From Bacillota bacterium (GTDB lineage: Bacteria; Bacillota; Desulfotomaculia; Desulfotomaculales; Pelotomaculaceae): DNA of 64,000 bases. Of this stretch, positions 42,424 to 52,791 are shown piece by piece. Position numbers and translations under genes: made by a program. Below the pieces are notes generated by a model that saw nothing but the letters and a program-made list of their open reading frames with translations, did no database searches and was not told the DNA's origin. The stretch lies in assembly GCA_029555205.1 (NCBI GenBank), contig JAKPTB010000151.1:1-64000 (forward strand). Reading direction: 5' to 3'. Within the stretch, counting starts at the first letter, position 1; each line of letters begins with the position of its first letter.

Positions 42424-44982
42424 TTAGAAACCGAAATCATCGCCGCTGAAGGCAAGATCGACCGTGAAAGGGATGCGGTCGTAGATTTTTTCCACCTGCT
42501 CTTCTTCGTCCTCCATGATCAGGTAGTATTTTTGCGATTTATCGTACTTCATGTTTTTCAACACAAATTTTTCTCTGAACTTCCTTTCCACCGGGTCGTC
42601 TGATTGGCTATCGGCAATGATAATGTTTTCATTAGAGATGCGGTTGCCGTCCCGGTCAACCAGGTAGAGCTTGAGCCGGCTTGGCCGCATCTTGTCTGAC
42701 AGCTTCTCCGTTTGAAAGAACTCCAGGTAGGTGACGGCGTTGGTTATCTTTCTGGAAATACTGGTCAGCGTAACTGTCACCTTCTGCACATTCTTGGCTG
42801 ACCTGCCCCGCTCGTTCTTGATGTGGATCAACGGGACCACGATCTCCTGCGGCAAAGGGCCGCCGTGCACATAGTTGGCGCCACCCCCCTTGACCGGGAA
42901 CCGGTTCGCCCCCCGGGGTGTGATACATTTAAACGCATTGCCTGCCCCCAGCAGGTATTCCATACTAAAAGTCAGGGTCCCATCCAACTGCTTATCCTGT
43001 CCGGTGAGGATAAACCTCCTGCTGACATAATCATTGTCGTCACTGTCACCGATGGTCTTATCGTATTCCGCCAGGCTTTTGCGCTGGTAGATAAAGCCAT
43101 GGTCGGCAACTATGTAAATATTGGTGGCGGCGACGTTATTAACCAGCCTGGTTACCAGCGAGCCCAGCTGAACCAGGGCCTCCTCCACGGCATCGAATAC
43201 TTCGCTTTCGGTGGGATAATGGTCACCCCTGGCGTCAATGCTGTTGTGGTAGATATAAATCAAGTCCTTGCCCCTGACGAGCTTGCGAAATTCGTCCCAT
43301 TTTAAGTCCATCAGGTCCTTATAGCGCACGGCAATACTCTTCTCTACCTGCTGGCTCAGGATTTTATTGCGGTTTTCCAGGCTTTCGCTGGAAACGCCGT
43401 CCACGCTGACGCTGTAATCGCCGCTGATCTCAATATGCCGGTGGGGCAGCAGGCAGGCCATACCCAGGCTGGTGCAGGAAGGCAGGACGCCCTGCATGGT
43501 GTTCAGTTCAGCTGAGACTCTGCGCTCGCTGTTGAGATGCCGGGCCAGTTCCCCGGCCGCCTCAAAGCGCAAGGCATCAGAGACAATGACAAACACCCTT
43601 TCCCCTTTTTTTAAGTGCGACCGGACCTGCTGCCGGAAGAAACCCCACTGGTTTGGCAAAGATCCAAGCTCCCAGTGCTCCTGCAGGCTCTCAACGCTGC
43701 CGCTCCACTTGATGGACAGGTTGTTGAGATAGCCGTTGACGTAGGTGTTTTCGACCATCTCCCGGATCCCGTCAAACCATTCGTGGCGCGCTGCCCGGTC
43801 TGTGTAATAGACAAATTTCCGGTACGCGGTGTCAATCCGGCAGTAGTCTTCGGCATATTTGACAAAAAAGTCGTGGGGCGGGTACTCCTTGATCGAGTCC
43901 TTGTGGGTTTGCCACTCGTCCAGCAGAACACACGCCCAGTAGGCGGCGTTATATTCGTTTTCATACACCTTAAACCAGTGCTTGTTCCGGCGCTCCAGGA
44001 TAATTTCGATGTAATTGTTAAACTGCCCTACCCCGGCCAGCAGGTTTCCTAATATGTCCTGGATGATCGCCTCGTCAAACAATGAAAATAAATCGCATTC
44101 CCGGTAGCTGTCCAGCTCCCACTGCTTTAGATAATCCTGCAGCTTGAGCTTTTCCTGTACCATCCGGGATAACCGGCGGTAGGCCTCCACTGTACTGGCG
44201 CCGCCCATGAAACGGCTTAGGAACACTACGGCGTCGTTCTTCCGGGGGGAGACAAAAGGCTCCCACTGTTTGGGCAGTTCCCGGCGCAAAGAGAAAGAAA
44301 GCCCGCTAACCAGTAGAAATAGTCCCAGCGTACCCAGGTCTTTTTGTTCCAGTTCGTAGCCGTAATATTTGCGAATGAGTTTCCAGAGGGCAGCGCTATC
44401 ACCAAACTTCTCAATATTATCGTAAATAGCCGTCCTGCCAGCGGCGTATTCAGCCAGGAGAGCCATCAGGACTTCTTCCAGGCCGGGATAGGGCAGCTTG
44501 CATAACACTGAAAGCACCGCAATATCCAGGGTATCTTCAGTACAGGTGGTCAACGAGTAGGCTTTGAAAGCCTTGTACCTTTCTTTGTTGTTGAAGAATT
44601 TGAGGTATCTGCGGAAAGAGGCGCGCAGGGAGTCATCGGTTACATTGAGCTGCCGCATGAGTACCGTGGCCTTGTCGGCGGAAAAGTCAATACTGTACTT
44701 CTGGATATCCAGCAGGTAGTTCTCCCGCGCCGCCGGCCGGCTAAAAGGAGCGTAAATAAGGTAGTTGCTCGACGTGTCTTTATGCTCCAGGATATACTTG
44801 ACCTGAAAGCTGTTCCTGCCGTTGAGCTTTAATATCCGGGCGCCCTTAAGCACCAGCTCGTCCACCTCGGCCGCAAATTCTCCGGCGTCGTCATACCAGA
44901 AGACGATGTTGCGCTTCCGGCCGTTGGACAGGCTTTTATTCAGGTTGTCCTCCAGTACCTTCTTGATCTCATTTAACTCCAT
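42424..44982 (-). CDS. pglZ: BREX-1 phosphatase-domain protein PglZ
   Basis: 852 residues. The central-to-C-terminal alkaline-phosphatase-superfamily PglZ domain shows the metal-site segments VIVSDALRFEAAGELARHL near residue 468 and IYIVADHGFIYQR near residue 630. The N-terminus (MELNEIKKVLEDNLNKSLSNGRKRNIVFWYDDAGEFAAEVDEL) is typical of the type 1 BREX form. A core component of the phage-exclusion complex. It starts 18 nt after pglX. Confidence 0.95.
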   Translation of the reverse strand: MELNEIKKVLEDNLNKSLSNGRKRNIVFWYDDAGEFAAEVDELVLKGARILKLNGRNSFQVKYILEHKDTSSNYLIYAPFSRPAARENYLLDIQKYSIDFSADKATVLMRQLNVTDDSLRASFRRYLKFFNNKERYKAFKAYSLTTCTEDTLDIAVLSVLCKLPYPGLEEVLMALLAEYAAGRTAIYDNIEKFGDSAALWKLIRKYYGYELEQKDLGTLGLFLLVSGLSFSLRRELPKQWEPFVSPRKNDAVVFLSRFMGGASTVEAYRRLSRMVQEKLKLQDYLKQWELDSYRECDLFSLFDEAIIQDILGNLLAGVGQFNNYIEIILERRNKHWFKVYENEYNAAYWACVLLDEWQTHKDSIKEYPPHDFFVKYAEDYCRIDTAYRKFVYYTDRAARHEWFDGIREMVENTYVNGYLNNLSIKWSGSVESLQEHWELGSLPNQWGFFRQQVRSHLKKGERVFVIVSDALRFEAAGELARHLNSERRVSAELNTMQGVLPSCTSLGMACLLPHRHIEISGDYSVSVDGVSSESLENRNKILSQQVEKSIAVRYKDLMDLKWDEFRKLVRGKDLIYIYHNSIDARGDHYPTESEVFDAVEEALVQLGSLVTRLVNNVAATNIYIVADHGFIYQRKSLAEYDKTIGDSDDNDYVSRRFILTGQDKQLDGTLTFSMEYLLGAGNAFKCITPRGANRFPVKGGGANYVHGGPLPQEIVVPLIHIKNERGRSAKNVQKVTVTLTSISRKITNAVTYLEFFQTEKLSDKMRPSRLKLYLVDRDGNRISNENIIIADSQSDDPVERKFREKFVLKNMKYDKSQKYYLIMEDEEEQVEKIYDRIPFTVDLAFSGDDFGF

Positions 44983-45000
44983 TATTATTCACCATCTATC

Positions 45001-48000
45001 TCAAATCTTGGCCAGTAAATCTGCTTTCAGCGGCTTCCTACCATCACCCTGCGGGACTTCAACCCCCTGGAATTTGGCGTAATTGACCTTGACCCCGTCG
45101 TCCAGGTCGATCTTGATGCGCTGGTTTGCCACGTGGGCGATAACCTGGTCGTAGGCGAGGCATTCCTGCATCTGCTTGAGTAGCTTTTCCCTATTTTTGC
45201 GGGCCGCCGTTTTTTCTCGCGGGGACACATCGGATTCGATAAGCGCCTCCAAACGCCTGGCCTCGGCCTCATACGCCCGCTGCAGCCGGTGCAGGTAGTC
45301 CGTCCTGACCCTGGCTACGGTGAATTCGTCGTACCGGTGCATGTAGATCAGCGCCTTGAAGCCGTCCTCTTTGCCGGAATCAAAGAGCCAGTAGATCGGC
45401 CTTTTTTTATATATCTTGACGTGGTCTTTGTAGAAGTCTTTGAGGAAGTACCGCCTGATTGCCTGCCGCGAGGTCTCAGAGGTTTTGCGCCCCAGCGCTC
45501 CGGCAATAAAGTCGAGGTTCTCCTCCAGGGTCTCTTCACTGAAGGTCACCCGGAGGAACTGGACAAACCGGCTGACTATGTCATCGTCGAAATACTCATC
45601 GTCGAGGATGGGCAGGACGTTGTCCTCGTCGGGTAAAAACGTAGCTTTTACCCAAGTATCGGAAATGATATTGCCCTCTTCGTCCTTTTCGATCTTGCGG
45701 ACTTTACCGTCCTGCCATTTATCCCGCCAGTCACCGCCGGCGTAGATTAGACCATCAGTGTCAATGGAATACCTGCCAAACATGCAGCCGACAGCATAAG
45801 AGATAAAGGATTTTATATCACGGACTAAATCAGCTTTTCTGATGGTTATATCTTTATCCTCAACTTCTGGTGTGAGTTCATCCTGCAAACCGTATATGTC
45901 AATAAAGATATAATTCAATTCTTCTTCATTTTGTTTCAACTGATTGAACTGCTTTTCAGCAAATTTATACCAACTATTGAAGGCTCCCTCAATAGCGTTA
46001 GATGTATCTTTAAAAATGAGTAGGTTGTGCTTTTTAAAGTCCCATGAGGTTTCGAAGTAGTCCCAGTTGGAACGAGAGATTACTATATTGTGTTCAACAA
46101 TTCTATCAATACGTTCTTTATACGATTGATTAAAGATAATAGGTAGTGATTTTGCATTCCCAACTTGAAAATGAATTGTGGGATTTAGTATGTTTTGCAG
46201 TTCTAAGCATACTTTACAACATAATAACGCCAGAACATATTTTAAGTGATCACATAGATTAAATATGGCATTCCCTAAATTATCTCTTAAACATCCTTCT
46301 GGCATATATCTTGCTGATATATAATTTGACTTAATGTCTGACCAAGTGATACCTTCCAAATAATTATATTTTTCATTTCTTATATTTGATTTGTGATAAT
46401 TTTTGATAGTCTCGCCATTATTCTCCCAAAATACAACAAAATCGTAATTTCCATACCACTTTCTACTCTCTCCACCCTTGATATATGGCACCCACCTTTT
46501 ACTATGTGTTTTAAAATCTATATCATTAATACTAGGTTCAAACCATCTTCTAACGAATTTATCATTTTCGCCAGTATCCATACCCTTTTTTATATCAAAT
46601 TTTTCCCCTAATGGTTTTGATTGTTTAAATGCTTTATAAAAATTTTCGCTAACCCAATAAGCAATTGGCATACCTGGAATTTTTGAAAAATTCTCTTTTG
46701 TAACAATATGTAAATTTTGTTTTGACAAAAATGCATACTCTTTTTCCTGTTGACTTCCAAAGTCAACTAATCTGACAAAACCAGCCTTATAATCCTTCAA
46801 ACTGAGATTGCGTAGCACAAAAATGGTTGTCTGCACCACCTCGCCGCCAATTTCTTCAAATGCCTTTGCCCCAAGATGCACCATATTAACTATATTTTTA
46901 ATAAGAATTTTTACACGCAATTTCTCATAACTGGATAAGAACATCCATGAATGTTGGGTTATTATTGCTTGATAGCAGTCAGCCTTTGTTATTGCTCCAC
47001 ATTTTTCAATGAAAACAGCAAACAAATCACTCTTACTGTCGGGATAATTCTTCTTTACAAACTCCGAAAGCTTTGCATTCATACCCTTGCCCATATACGG
47101 CGGGTTTGTCACCACCACGTCATATTTCTGAGCCATAATCTTAGCCTGTTTTATCAACGCAGGCATCACTTCAGAAATATTATTAAGCCACATGGACATT
47201 AACAGATCGTCTGCACCGTTCTGTCGCAGTTGTTCAATGTAAGAAAGCAATCCATCATAGTCGCGTGGTTCTATATTCAAAATTGAGCCGTACTCTTTGG
47301 CATCCCGGAAGACTTTAAATAGGTAGTTGGCGGTTTCTCTGTGTAAATCATCCAGGCTTAACTGCCCGGAGCCGTGCTCAAAGCTTACTAAACTATTGCT
47401 TTCCTGGATAGCGCAGAGGTTGGGCGTGATACCTCTGGTGAGGAAACGCCGGTCATGCTTTCTAGCTTTCATCATCACGGCAAAATAAGCCAGCTGGTAC
47501 GCCCGGTCGTCAATGTCCAGGCCGTACAGGTTTTTTTCGACGATCAGTCTGACTGCGTCCCGCTGGGTGTAGCCGGCGCTTTGATAAATCTGAAACAACA
47601 CGTCAAAGGCATAGACCAGGATGTGGCCACTGCCCATGCACGGGTCCAGCACCTTGATGTCCTCCGGCCTGATGGCTTTGCTCTTTTCCCTGATCTCGCC
47701 CAGCTGTTTTTGGACCGCCGGCTCCTGATCCGCTTCTTCCAGGTAATATTTCCATTTGGATTTCAATTCTTCATCCGGGTGGCCTTCCAGCCACAGCCGG
47801 CCCAGGGAGTTCTCCACCATGTACTTGACGATCCAGGCCGGGGTGAAAAGCTGGGTAGCGGCCGGGATGTTTTCTTTGGTGATTTTGACGTTCTTCTTTA
47901 ACGCCGCGAAGACCTGGTCCTTCTTTTCCGAGATGTAATACTGGTAAAGCCAGCCGATAATCTCGACCTGGTCCCGGAAGTCTTCCTCGGGGATATCGCT

Positions 48001-48579
48001 GACCAGACGCCTGATTATTGAGCCTTCGATCAGCAGGTTGTTGGGCAGCAACAGTTCGGTATAGTCTTCGATCTTCTCAAACAGGCCGGGGAGGATCTCG
48101 TTCAGCTTATTGCACTGGCGGGTAAACAGGTACCGGAAAAGCTCGTCGTCGTTGTGTTTGTCCAGATAGGCATAGACCAGGTCAAGATCCAAGTCCAGGT
48201 TAAGGTGGAGGGCGTTGGTGACAATGTCCGGCACCGCCTGGCCGGCTTCGGTTGACGAGAGCACCCTGACTCCGGTGGGCAGGTAACCGTTGACCTCCAT
48301 AAACCTGATCGCGATGATGCGGTTGAACCAGGTGTAGGCCGCCTCCTCCATGACCTGGTCGAATCCCTTTTCATTAACCCGTTTCACCAGGGCTTCCCGC
48401 TGCCTGGCCTCGCGCTTGTTCAGCAGCCTGCCGTTGACCTGCACTGCGTCTGAGGATACCCTGACCGCATCGGCGATCCCGCCACCGGTAACGCCTACCT
48501 CAAACGCCTTCTGGGCGACGTCCTCGATCAGTCTGCGCCGCGCCCACACGGCATAGTTTTTAATCGCGCCCTTTTCCAT
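45001..48579 (-). CDS. pglX: BREX-1 adenine-specific DNA methyltransferase PglX
   Basis: 1192 residues, full length. SAM-binding motif I is LDPCMGSGHILVYAFDVLF near residue 311, and the N6-adenine catalytic motif VVTNPPYMGKGMN is near residue 489. It marks host DNA at the BREX site so that self is spared. Residues of about 560-910, the expected target-recognition region, are encoded by strikingly AT-rich DNA, while both ends are GC-balanced. This suggests exchange of the specificity module. No frameshift is seen. Confidence 0.96.
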   Translation of the reverse strand: MEKGAIKNYAVWARRRLIEDVAQKAFEVGVTGGGIADAVRVSSDAVQVNGRLLNKREARQREALVKRVNEKGFDQVMEEAAYTWFNRIIAIRFMEVNGYLPTGVRVLSSTEAGQAVPDIVTNALHLNLDLDLDLVYAYLDKHNDDELFRYLFTRQCNKLNEILPGLFEKIEDYTELLLPNNLLIEGSIIRRLVSDIPEEDFRDQVEIIGWLYQYYISEKKDQVFAALKKNVKITKENIPAATQLFTPAWIVKYMVENSLGRLWLEGHPDEELKSKWKYYLEEADQEPAVQKQLGEIREKSKAIRPEDIKVLDPCMGSGHILVYAFDVLFQIYQSAGYTQRDAVRLIVEKNLYGLDIDDRAYQLAYFAVMMKARKHDRRFLTRGITPNLCAIQESNSLVSFEHGSGQLSLDDLHRETANYLFKVFRDAKEYGSILNIEPRDYDGLLSYIEQLRQNGADDLLMSMWLNNISEVMPALIKQAKIMAQKYDVVVTNPPYMGKGMNAKLSEFVKKNYPDSKSDLFAVFIEKCGAITKADCYQAIITQHSWMFLSSYEKLRVKILIKNIVNMVHLGAKAFEEIGGEVVQTTIFVLRNLSLKDYKAGFVRLVDFGSQQEKEYAFLSKQNLHIVTKENFSKIPGMPIAYWVSENFYKAFKQSKPLGEKFDIKKGMDTGENDKFVRRWFEPSINDIDFKTHSKRWVPYIKGGESRKWYGNYDFVVFWENNGETIKNYHKSNIRNEKYNYLEGITWSDIKSNYISARYMPEGCLRDNLGNAIFNLCDHLKYVLALLCCKVCLELQNILNPTIHFQVGNAKSLPIIFNQSYKERIDRIVEHNIVISRSNWDYFETSWDFKKHNLLIFKDTSNAIEGAFNSWYKFAEKQFNQLKQNEEELNYIFIDIYGLQDELTPEVEDKDITIRKADLVRDIKSFISYAVGCMFGRYSIDTDGLIYAGGDWRDKWQDGKVRKIEKDEEGNIISDTWVKATFLPDEDNVLPILDDEYFDDDIVSRFVQFLRVTFSEETLEENLDFIAGALGRKTSETSRQAIRRYFLKDFYKDHVKIYKKRPIYWLFDSGKEDGFKALIYMHRYDEFTVARVRTDYLHRLQRAYEAEARRLEALIESDVSPREKTAARKNREKLLKQMQECLAYDQVIAHVANQRIKIDLDDGVKVNYAKFQGVEVPQGDGRKPLKADLLAKI

Positions 48580-48606
48580 AGTTGCACTGATCCTTTCCTG
48601 CCTCTG

Positions 48607-51600
48607 TTAAACGATTTTCAATATGATATCATCAGTAAGTTTTTCTTCCAGCCTGACTCTGATATCAGCCAGCAGTTTATCTAAATCAGCCTGCGACTCG
48701 ATATTCCTGGCGCCCCGCAGCAGGCGGGCCATGCTGATAGTAACTGTCTTTTTCTTTTTCGGTGAGGGAACAACCTCTCCGCTGCCTTTTTCTTTTTTCT
48801 TATCAGCTTTTCTCTTTTCCGCCTCCCGGACAATCTCCTCCATGTAGCGCAGCTTGAGCCGGTCGCTCTCTTCCTTCATGGCGATGGCCTCATAGAAGTT
48901 GTTGGCACGGTCCAGCCGGTTCAGCAGGTCATCGTAACCCTGTTTGAACTTATTCCCGAACTTGTCCGCGACGCCATAGGCCGCCATTTCCTCTCTGATC
49001 TTGCCATAATCGCTATCTACCACCTGCCGTACCGGCTGGCACTCCTGCTCCAGGAGCTGTCCAAAGATGTCATTGAACTTGTCGACCAGTTCCGGCAGTT
49101 TGGGGATATCGCTATAAGGCTCCTTGCTGTTCACAATCAGCTCTATCTGTTCGTAGGTTTCAATAGCAGACCGGTCCAGCACATAGGTCTTGTTTTTCTG
49201 GAAAATCTTCACCACCCGCAAGGCCCGGTCAAAAATCTCCTTCTGCTTTCCAGACGGGTCAAAAAACCTTTTTACATCATGGGAGTCTTCACCGTAATCA
49301 AGCAGCCGCTCCTTGCGCTCCTGCAGCGCCGCAAAGAACTCCCCGGTATCTTTGATTTTAGCAAGCTCTGCAAAGAGCCTGCCGCCCTCGTCCAAAATGC
49401 CGCGTCCAGGGTAAGCGGCATATTTGTAGTTTTCCAGCAAGGCTTTGATCTGGCCGGCCTCGTCTCCCATATATTTTTTAGTCAGGCGCATCAGCCCGTC
49501 CTCATCAGAAGGCAGGGCGGTCTTATTGAATACTTCTTTACAGATTTCCCTAGCAGTATTGAGCAGCGCCGGGGATACCTTGATTCTTTTTTCAACCAGA
49601 AGCTTTTCCGCATACTCGCGCCTGGTGAGATAACGCACCAGGTCGCGGTCTTCCAGGCTCAGGTACTCGCTGTTTAGCTGGAGCTTTACTTCCTGCGCCC
49701 TGAACAGTTTGGCAATCAAGCCTTCAATATCTTCTTCATTCCAACCGTAAGGCGCTTTCTGAAAAATGGATGTCACCGTTTTCATGGTCACCGGGATATG
49801 CCTGAGCGTATTTCTTTCTATAAAGGAGGACACCTCGTCCAGGGCCAGTTTGTTGGGCTCCTCGATGATATTCAGCTGCACCCTGTCACTGTACAGGATG
49901 TCGGCGATAGCACCGTCCGACTCTATGAAGGTGTTGATGTATCCGAGTTTGGTATAGTTAGCGTTAATCAACAACCGGAATCCTTCGTTTAACCGGGCAA
50001 CCGGGTCCTTTTCCTTGATCTCCAGCTTCTGAGAGTTGACAAACAGTTCTGAGGTTTGCAAGGCGTTGTAAAGTAAATCCTTCACCCTGTTCATGCGCTC
50101 TCCGACTTCCCGGCCCTTTCTGGCTTTGATCTCTTCCATTGTTTCGCTGACTGTCATGCCGCTCGTCTTACGCAGGTAGGTCTGGATTTTCAGGATTTCC
50201 TCTATCTCATTGAGGAAGGATGGGTCCGAAGGCAAGTTGACGATCAGGTTGTTTTCTTTTTGGGACATCTCTTTTAGAACAAGCTGGTTCATCTCACTGC
50301 CGGGATCATAGTACGGAGTGATCACCCTGACCCCGATGTCGTTGGCCGGGAGACTGCGGTAGACCTGGTCGTCGACAGCCTGGTTGAATGGAAAGTTATA
50401 GTGGGCGGAGTATTTGAACTTTTTATCCTGGTAGATCTCTTCAAAAATGATCTCGGAGGCCTTCTGGATAATGTCGGCGGTATCCACATGGATGCTCTTG
50501 ATTTCCTTGTTGATATCTTGCTCTTCGTGGGTGAGGAAGATATACTGGTCGCCGTTTTTTTGCACCAGTGTTTCCTTAATCAACCTTTTGAGAGACTCTT
50601 CAATTTTTTTCTTGAGATCTATTTTGTCCTGGTCTATGTCCCTGACCAGGAGAGTGGCCAGGTTTTCAATGTTGGCCGGTATTTCTTTGACATACTTGAT
50701 CATAAAAAGGACTTTCAACAGCTCAACATCAAAGTCACTGAGTACAGAGCTGTCCTGGGCGTGGATGATCACAGTGCGGATGTTGGAGTCAAGAAAGGCC
50801 TCGATGGTGTCATAGAAAGCAGAAAAAGGGATCAGGGCGCCGTGTTCGCGGTCGGCAAAGCGGATGGCTGACTCCTGGAAGGAGCTGATCATGGAGCGCT
50901 CGCCCTCGGCCAGGTGCTTGCCGGTAGAACCGTGGATCCTGATTGAGGTCAGCACCTGCTGCAAAAGGTTGAACTGGTAGGGGATAAACGGGTAGACCTC
51001 GGCAAAATCGGCGCTGTCGGCATAAAACTTTTTCTCCGGCGTATCAGCGGAAAAGGTGATCAGGTTTTTCAGGATGGAGCTCTTGTTTTCATAAAGAAGT
51101 TTTAGAGTGTCTGTGGCAACAGAGTTTTTTTCAAGAATCCTCCTCTTGACCACCTCGTCCACATTGGCGCTGGACAGGCTAAGCCTTGTATTGAACCGGC
51201 CCTGGATCTTGGAAAAATCGTTGCCCTTGACTCTGGTGACGGCATCGATATCCTGCTGGCTGGTCACTATTACCCAGGCCTTGCCGCCGCATTCGGTGCC
51301 CAGGTCTTCCACGACGGTCTGGAGGTTCAGCATCAGTCCCGAGCTGTCACCGATATACTGCCCCATCTCATCTACACAAAAGACAACATGGTGGTTTTGG
51401 CCTTTACTCTCTATGTATTCCCTGACCCTTTTGGCGAACTTGTCCACAGTCAGGCTGTAGTTTTCCTCTGCCTTGTTATACCAGTTCCTGGCCGCCTCTT
51501 CACTCATTCTGGTAGCTGCAGCAAGGGCTGCAACGATTGCGTCTTCCTCGTAGTAGAAGTCATCTCTGGCTTCGATCCAGGGACGGCCTGAGATGCGGGC

Positions 51601-52155
51601 AAACTCATCCTTGAATGCTTCATAGGTACCGTCAGCGGCCATCTGCCTTTCAATATCGGCCACCCAGGGAATGGAGCCACAAAAGCCCTGCATATCATTA
51701 AAAACCCTGTTGAAAACTTTGACAATAGCGTCTTTATTAGCCTTGGCGTCGGCCTCGCTCTTGGAGTCGATATTAAAGAGAATGACATCCGCCGAAATAT
51801 CGCCGGTTCTTTTCATGTCCGCCAGCAAAAGAGGGTCCTTAATTTTATCATTGAAATAATCTACAGCCTTTTTACCGTCTACCACTCTATTCTCCAGGAG
51901 GTAGGACAGGATCTTGAGGAAATGGGATTTACCGCTGCCGAAGAAGCCCGAGATCCAGACACCCATTTTGTCCGTATATCCGTTAATGCCCTTCTTGTAA
52001 GCCTCAAAAAAATCGCTGAAATGCCGGTTCAGCTCCCTGGTTACTACATACTCCTCCAGCTCCTGGGTGACATTGCTGTCATCTTCCTGGCCAATTTTGA
52101 TCACGCCCTTGATATCCCGGTCGATCCGCTTGTGGAACATATCTCTAATCAGCAA
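48607..52155 (-). CDS. brxC: BREX ATPase BrxC
   Basis: 1182 residues. The N-terminus (LIRDMFHKRIDRDIKGVIKIGQ) is typical of BrxC. Walker A is GFFGSGKSHFLKILSYLLEN near residue 70. A Walker B-like segment (HHVVFCVDEMGQYIGD) follows near residue 260. Large P-loop ATPase needed for defence and host methylation. The start is TTG after GGGGGTG. It ends 28 nt before pglX. Confidence 0.95.
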   Translation of the reverse strand: MLIRDMFHKRIDRDIKGVIKIGQEDDSNVTQELEEYVVTRELNRHFSDFFEAYKKGINGYTDKMGVWISGFFGSGKSHFLKILSYLLENRVVDGKKAVDYFNDKIKDPLLLADMKRTGDISADVILFNIDSKSEADAKANKDAIVKVFNRVFNDMQGFCGSIPWVADIERQMAADGTYEAFKDEFARISGRPWIEARDDFYYEEDAIVAALAAATRMSEEAARNWYNKAEENYSLTVDKFAKRVREYIESKGQNHHVVFCVDEMGQYIGDSSGLMLNLQTVVEDLGTECGGKAWVIVTSQQDIDAVTRVKGNDFSKIQGRFNTRLSLSSANVDEVVKRRILEKNSVATDTLKLLYENKSSILKNLITFSADTPEKKFYADSADFAEVYPFIPYQFNLLQQVLTSIRIHGSTGKHLAEGERSMISSFQESAIRFADREHGALIPFSAFYDTIEAFLDSNIRTVIIHAQDSSVLSDFDVELLKVLFMIKYVKEIPANIENLATLLVRDIDQDKIDLKKKIEESLKRLIKETLVQKNGDQYIFLTHEEQDINKEIKSIHVDTADIIQKASEIIFEEIYQDKKFKYSAHYNFPFNQAVDDQVYRSLPANDIGVRVITPYYDPGSEMNQLVLKEMSQKENNLIVNLPSDPSFLNEIEEILKIQTYLRKTSGMTVSETMEEIKARKGREVGERMNRVKDLLYNALQTSELFVNSQKLEIKEKDPVARLNEGFRLLINANYTKLGYINTFIESDGAIADILYSDRVQLNIIEEPNKLALDEVSSFIERNTLRHIPVTMKTVTSIFQKAPYGWNEEDIEGLIAKLFRAQEVKLQLNSEYLSLEDRDLVRYLTRREYAEKLLVEKRIKVSPALLNTAREICKEVFNKTALPSDEDGLMRLTKKYMGDEAGQIKALLENYKYAAYPGRGILDEGGRLFAELAKIKDTGEFFAALQERKERLLDYGEDSHDVKRFFDPSGKQKEIFDRALRVVKIFQKNKTYVLDRSAIETYEQIELIVNSKEPYSDIPKLPELVDKFNDIFGQLLEQECQPVRQVVDSDYGKIREEMAAYGVADKFGNKFKQGYDDLLNRLDRANNFYEAIAMKEESDRLKLRYMEEIVREAEKRKADKKKEKGSGEVVPSPKKKKTVTISMARLLRGARNIESQADLDKLLADIRVRLEEKLTDDIILKIV

Positions 52156-52174
52156 ACTCTCACACCCCCGTATG

Positions 52175-52759
52175 CTAATATCTCTCTACCAATTTAAAAG
52201 CCCGGTAATAATTATCGTCTTTGATTTCATCCAGCAGGACCAGTTCCAGACCGTCGTAGGTGCCGGGGAAAAACATTACCAGCGGGACCTGGTCAACTAC
52301 AGCATGCAGGTTGTTTAATACGGTGTGGGACCTGATTATGGGCCAGGCCTTGCCTACGCCCGTAAGGAAGATGACGTCGTCCTTTTCCACTCTTTCACGA
52401 ATGAATTGAACAATTAAGTCGTTACTGTCGGTGAGCCTTAAGGCCTTTTTGGTGGCCTTAAAGATGTATTCGCTACCCTTTTTGGCTTCCATCTCGATAT
52501 TCTTGGCCAGGAACCCCTTTTCTTCAAGGATGGCGAGCATGATTTCATAAAGGTCGAACTCTTTTATTTTGAAGCCACTGCTGCCGCTTTTGAACTTTTC
52601 CACTAAAAATGCTACATAGTCACGGACAAGCATTTCGTACTCGGGTTCATAATCAAAAATATAAAACCCGATCTCATTGCCCAGTCCTTTGTTTTCCCGG
52701 AAGGACTTCTTTTGTATTTCCGGGATGATGGCATCCAGCCTTTCGTGTATAGTCTTCAT
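52175..52759 (-). CDS. brxB: BREX protein BrxB (DUF1788)
   Basis: 194 residues matching DUF1788: IGFYIFDYEPEYEMLVRDYVAFL, VIFLTGVGKAWPIIRSHTVLNNLHAVVDQVPLVMFFPG and a C-terminal YYRAFKLV. Small conserved BREX component of unclear biochemical role. The ATG at 52759 after GAGAGGATGAGG is preferred to the ORF-track start, which lies at the brxA stop. Confidence 0.93.
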   Translation of the reverse strand: MKTIHERLDAIIPEIQKKSFRENKGLGNEIGFYIFDYEPEYEMLVRDYVAFLVEKFKSGSSGFKIKEFDLYEIMLAILEEKGFLAKNIEMEAKKGSEYIFKATKKALRLTDSNDLIVQFIRERVEKDDVIFLTGVGKAWPIIRSHTVLNNLHAVVDQVPLVMFFPGTYDGLELVLLDEIKDDNYYRAFKLVERY

Positions 52760-52791
52760 GACCTCATCCTCTCGCTTCTCACAAAAAAACA

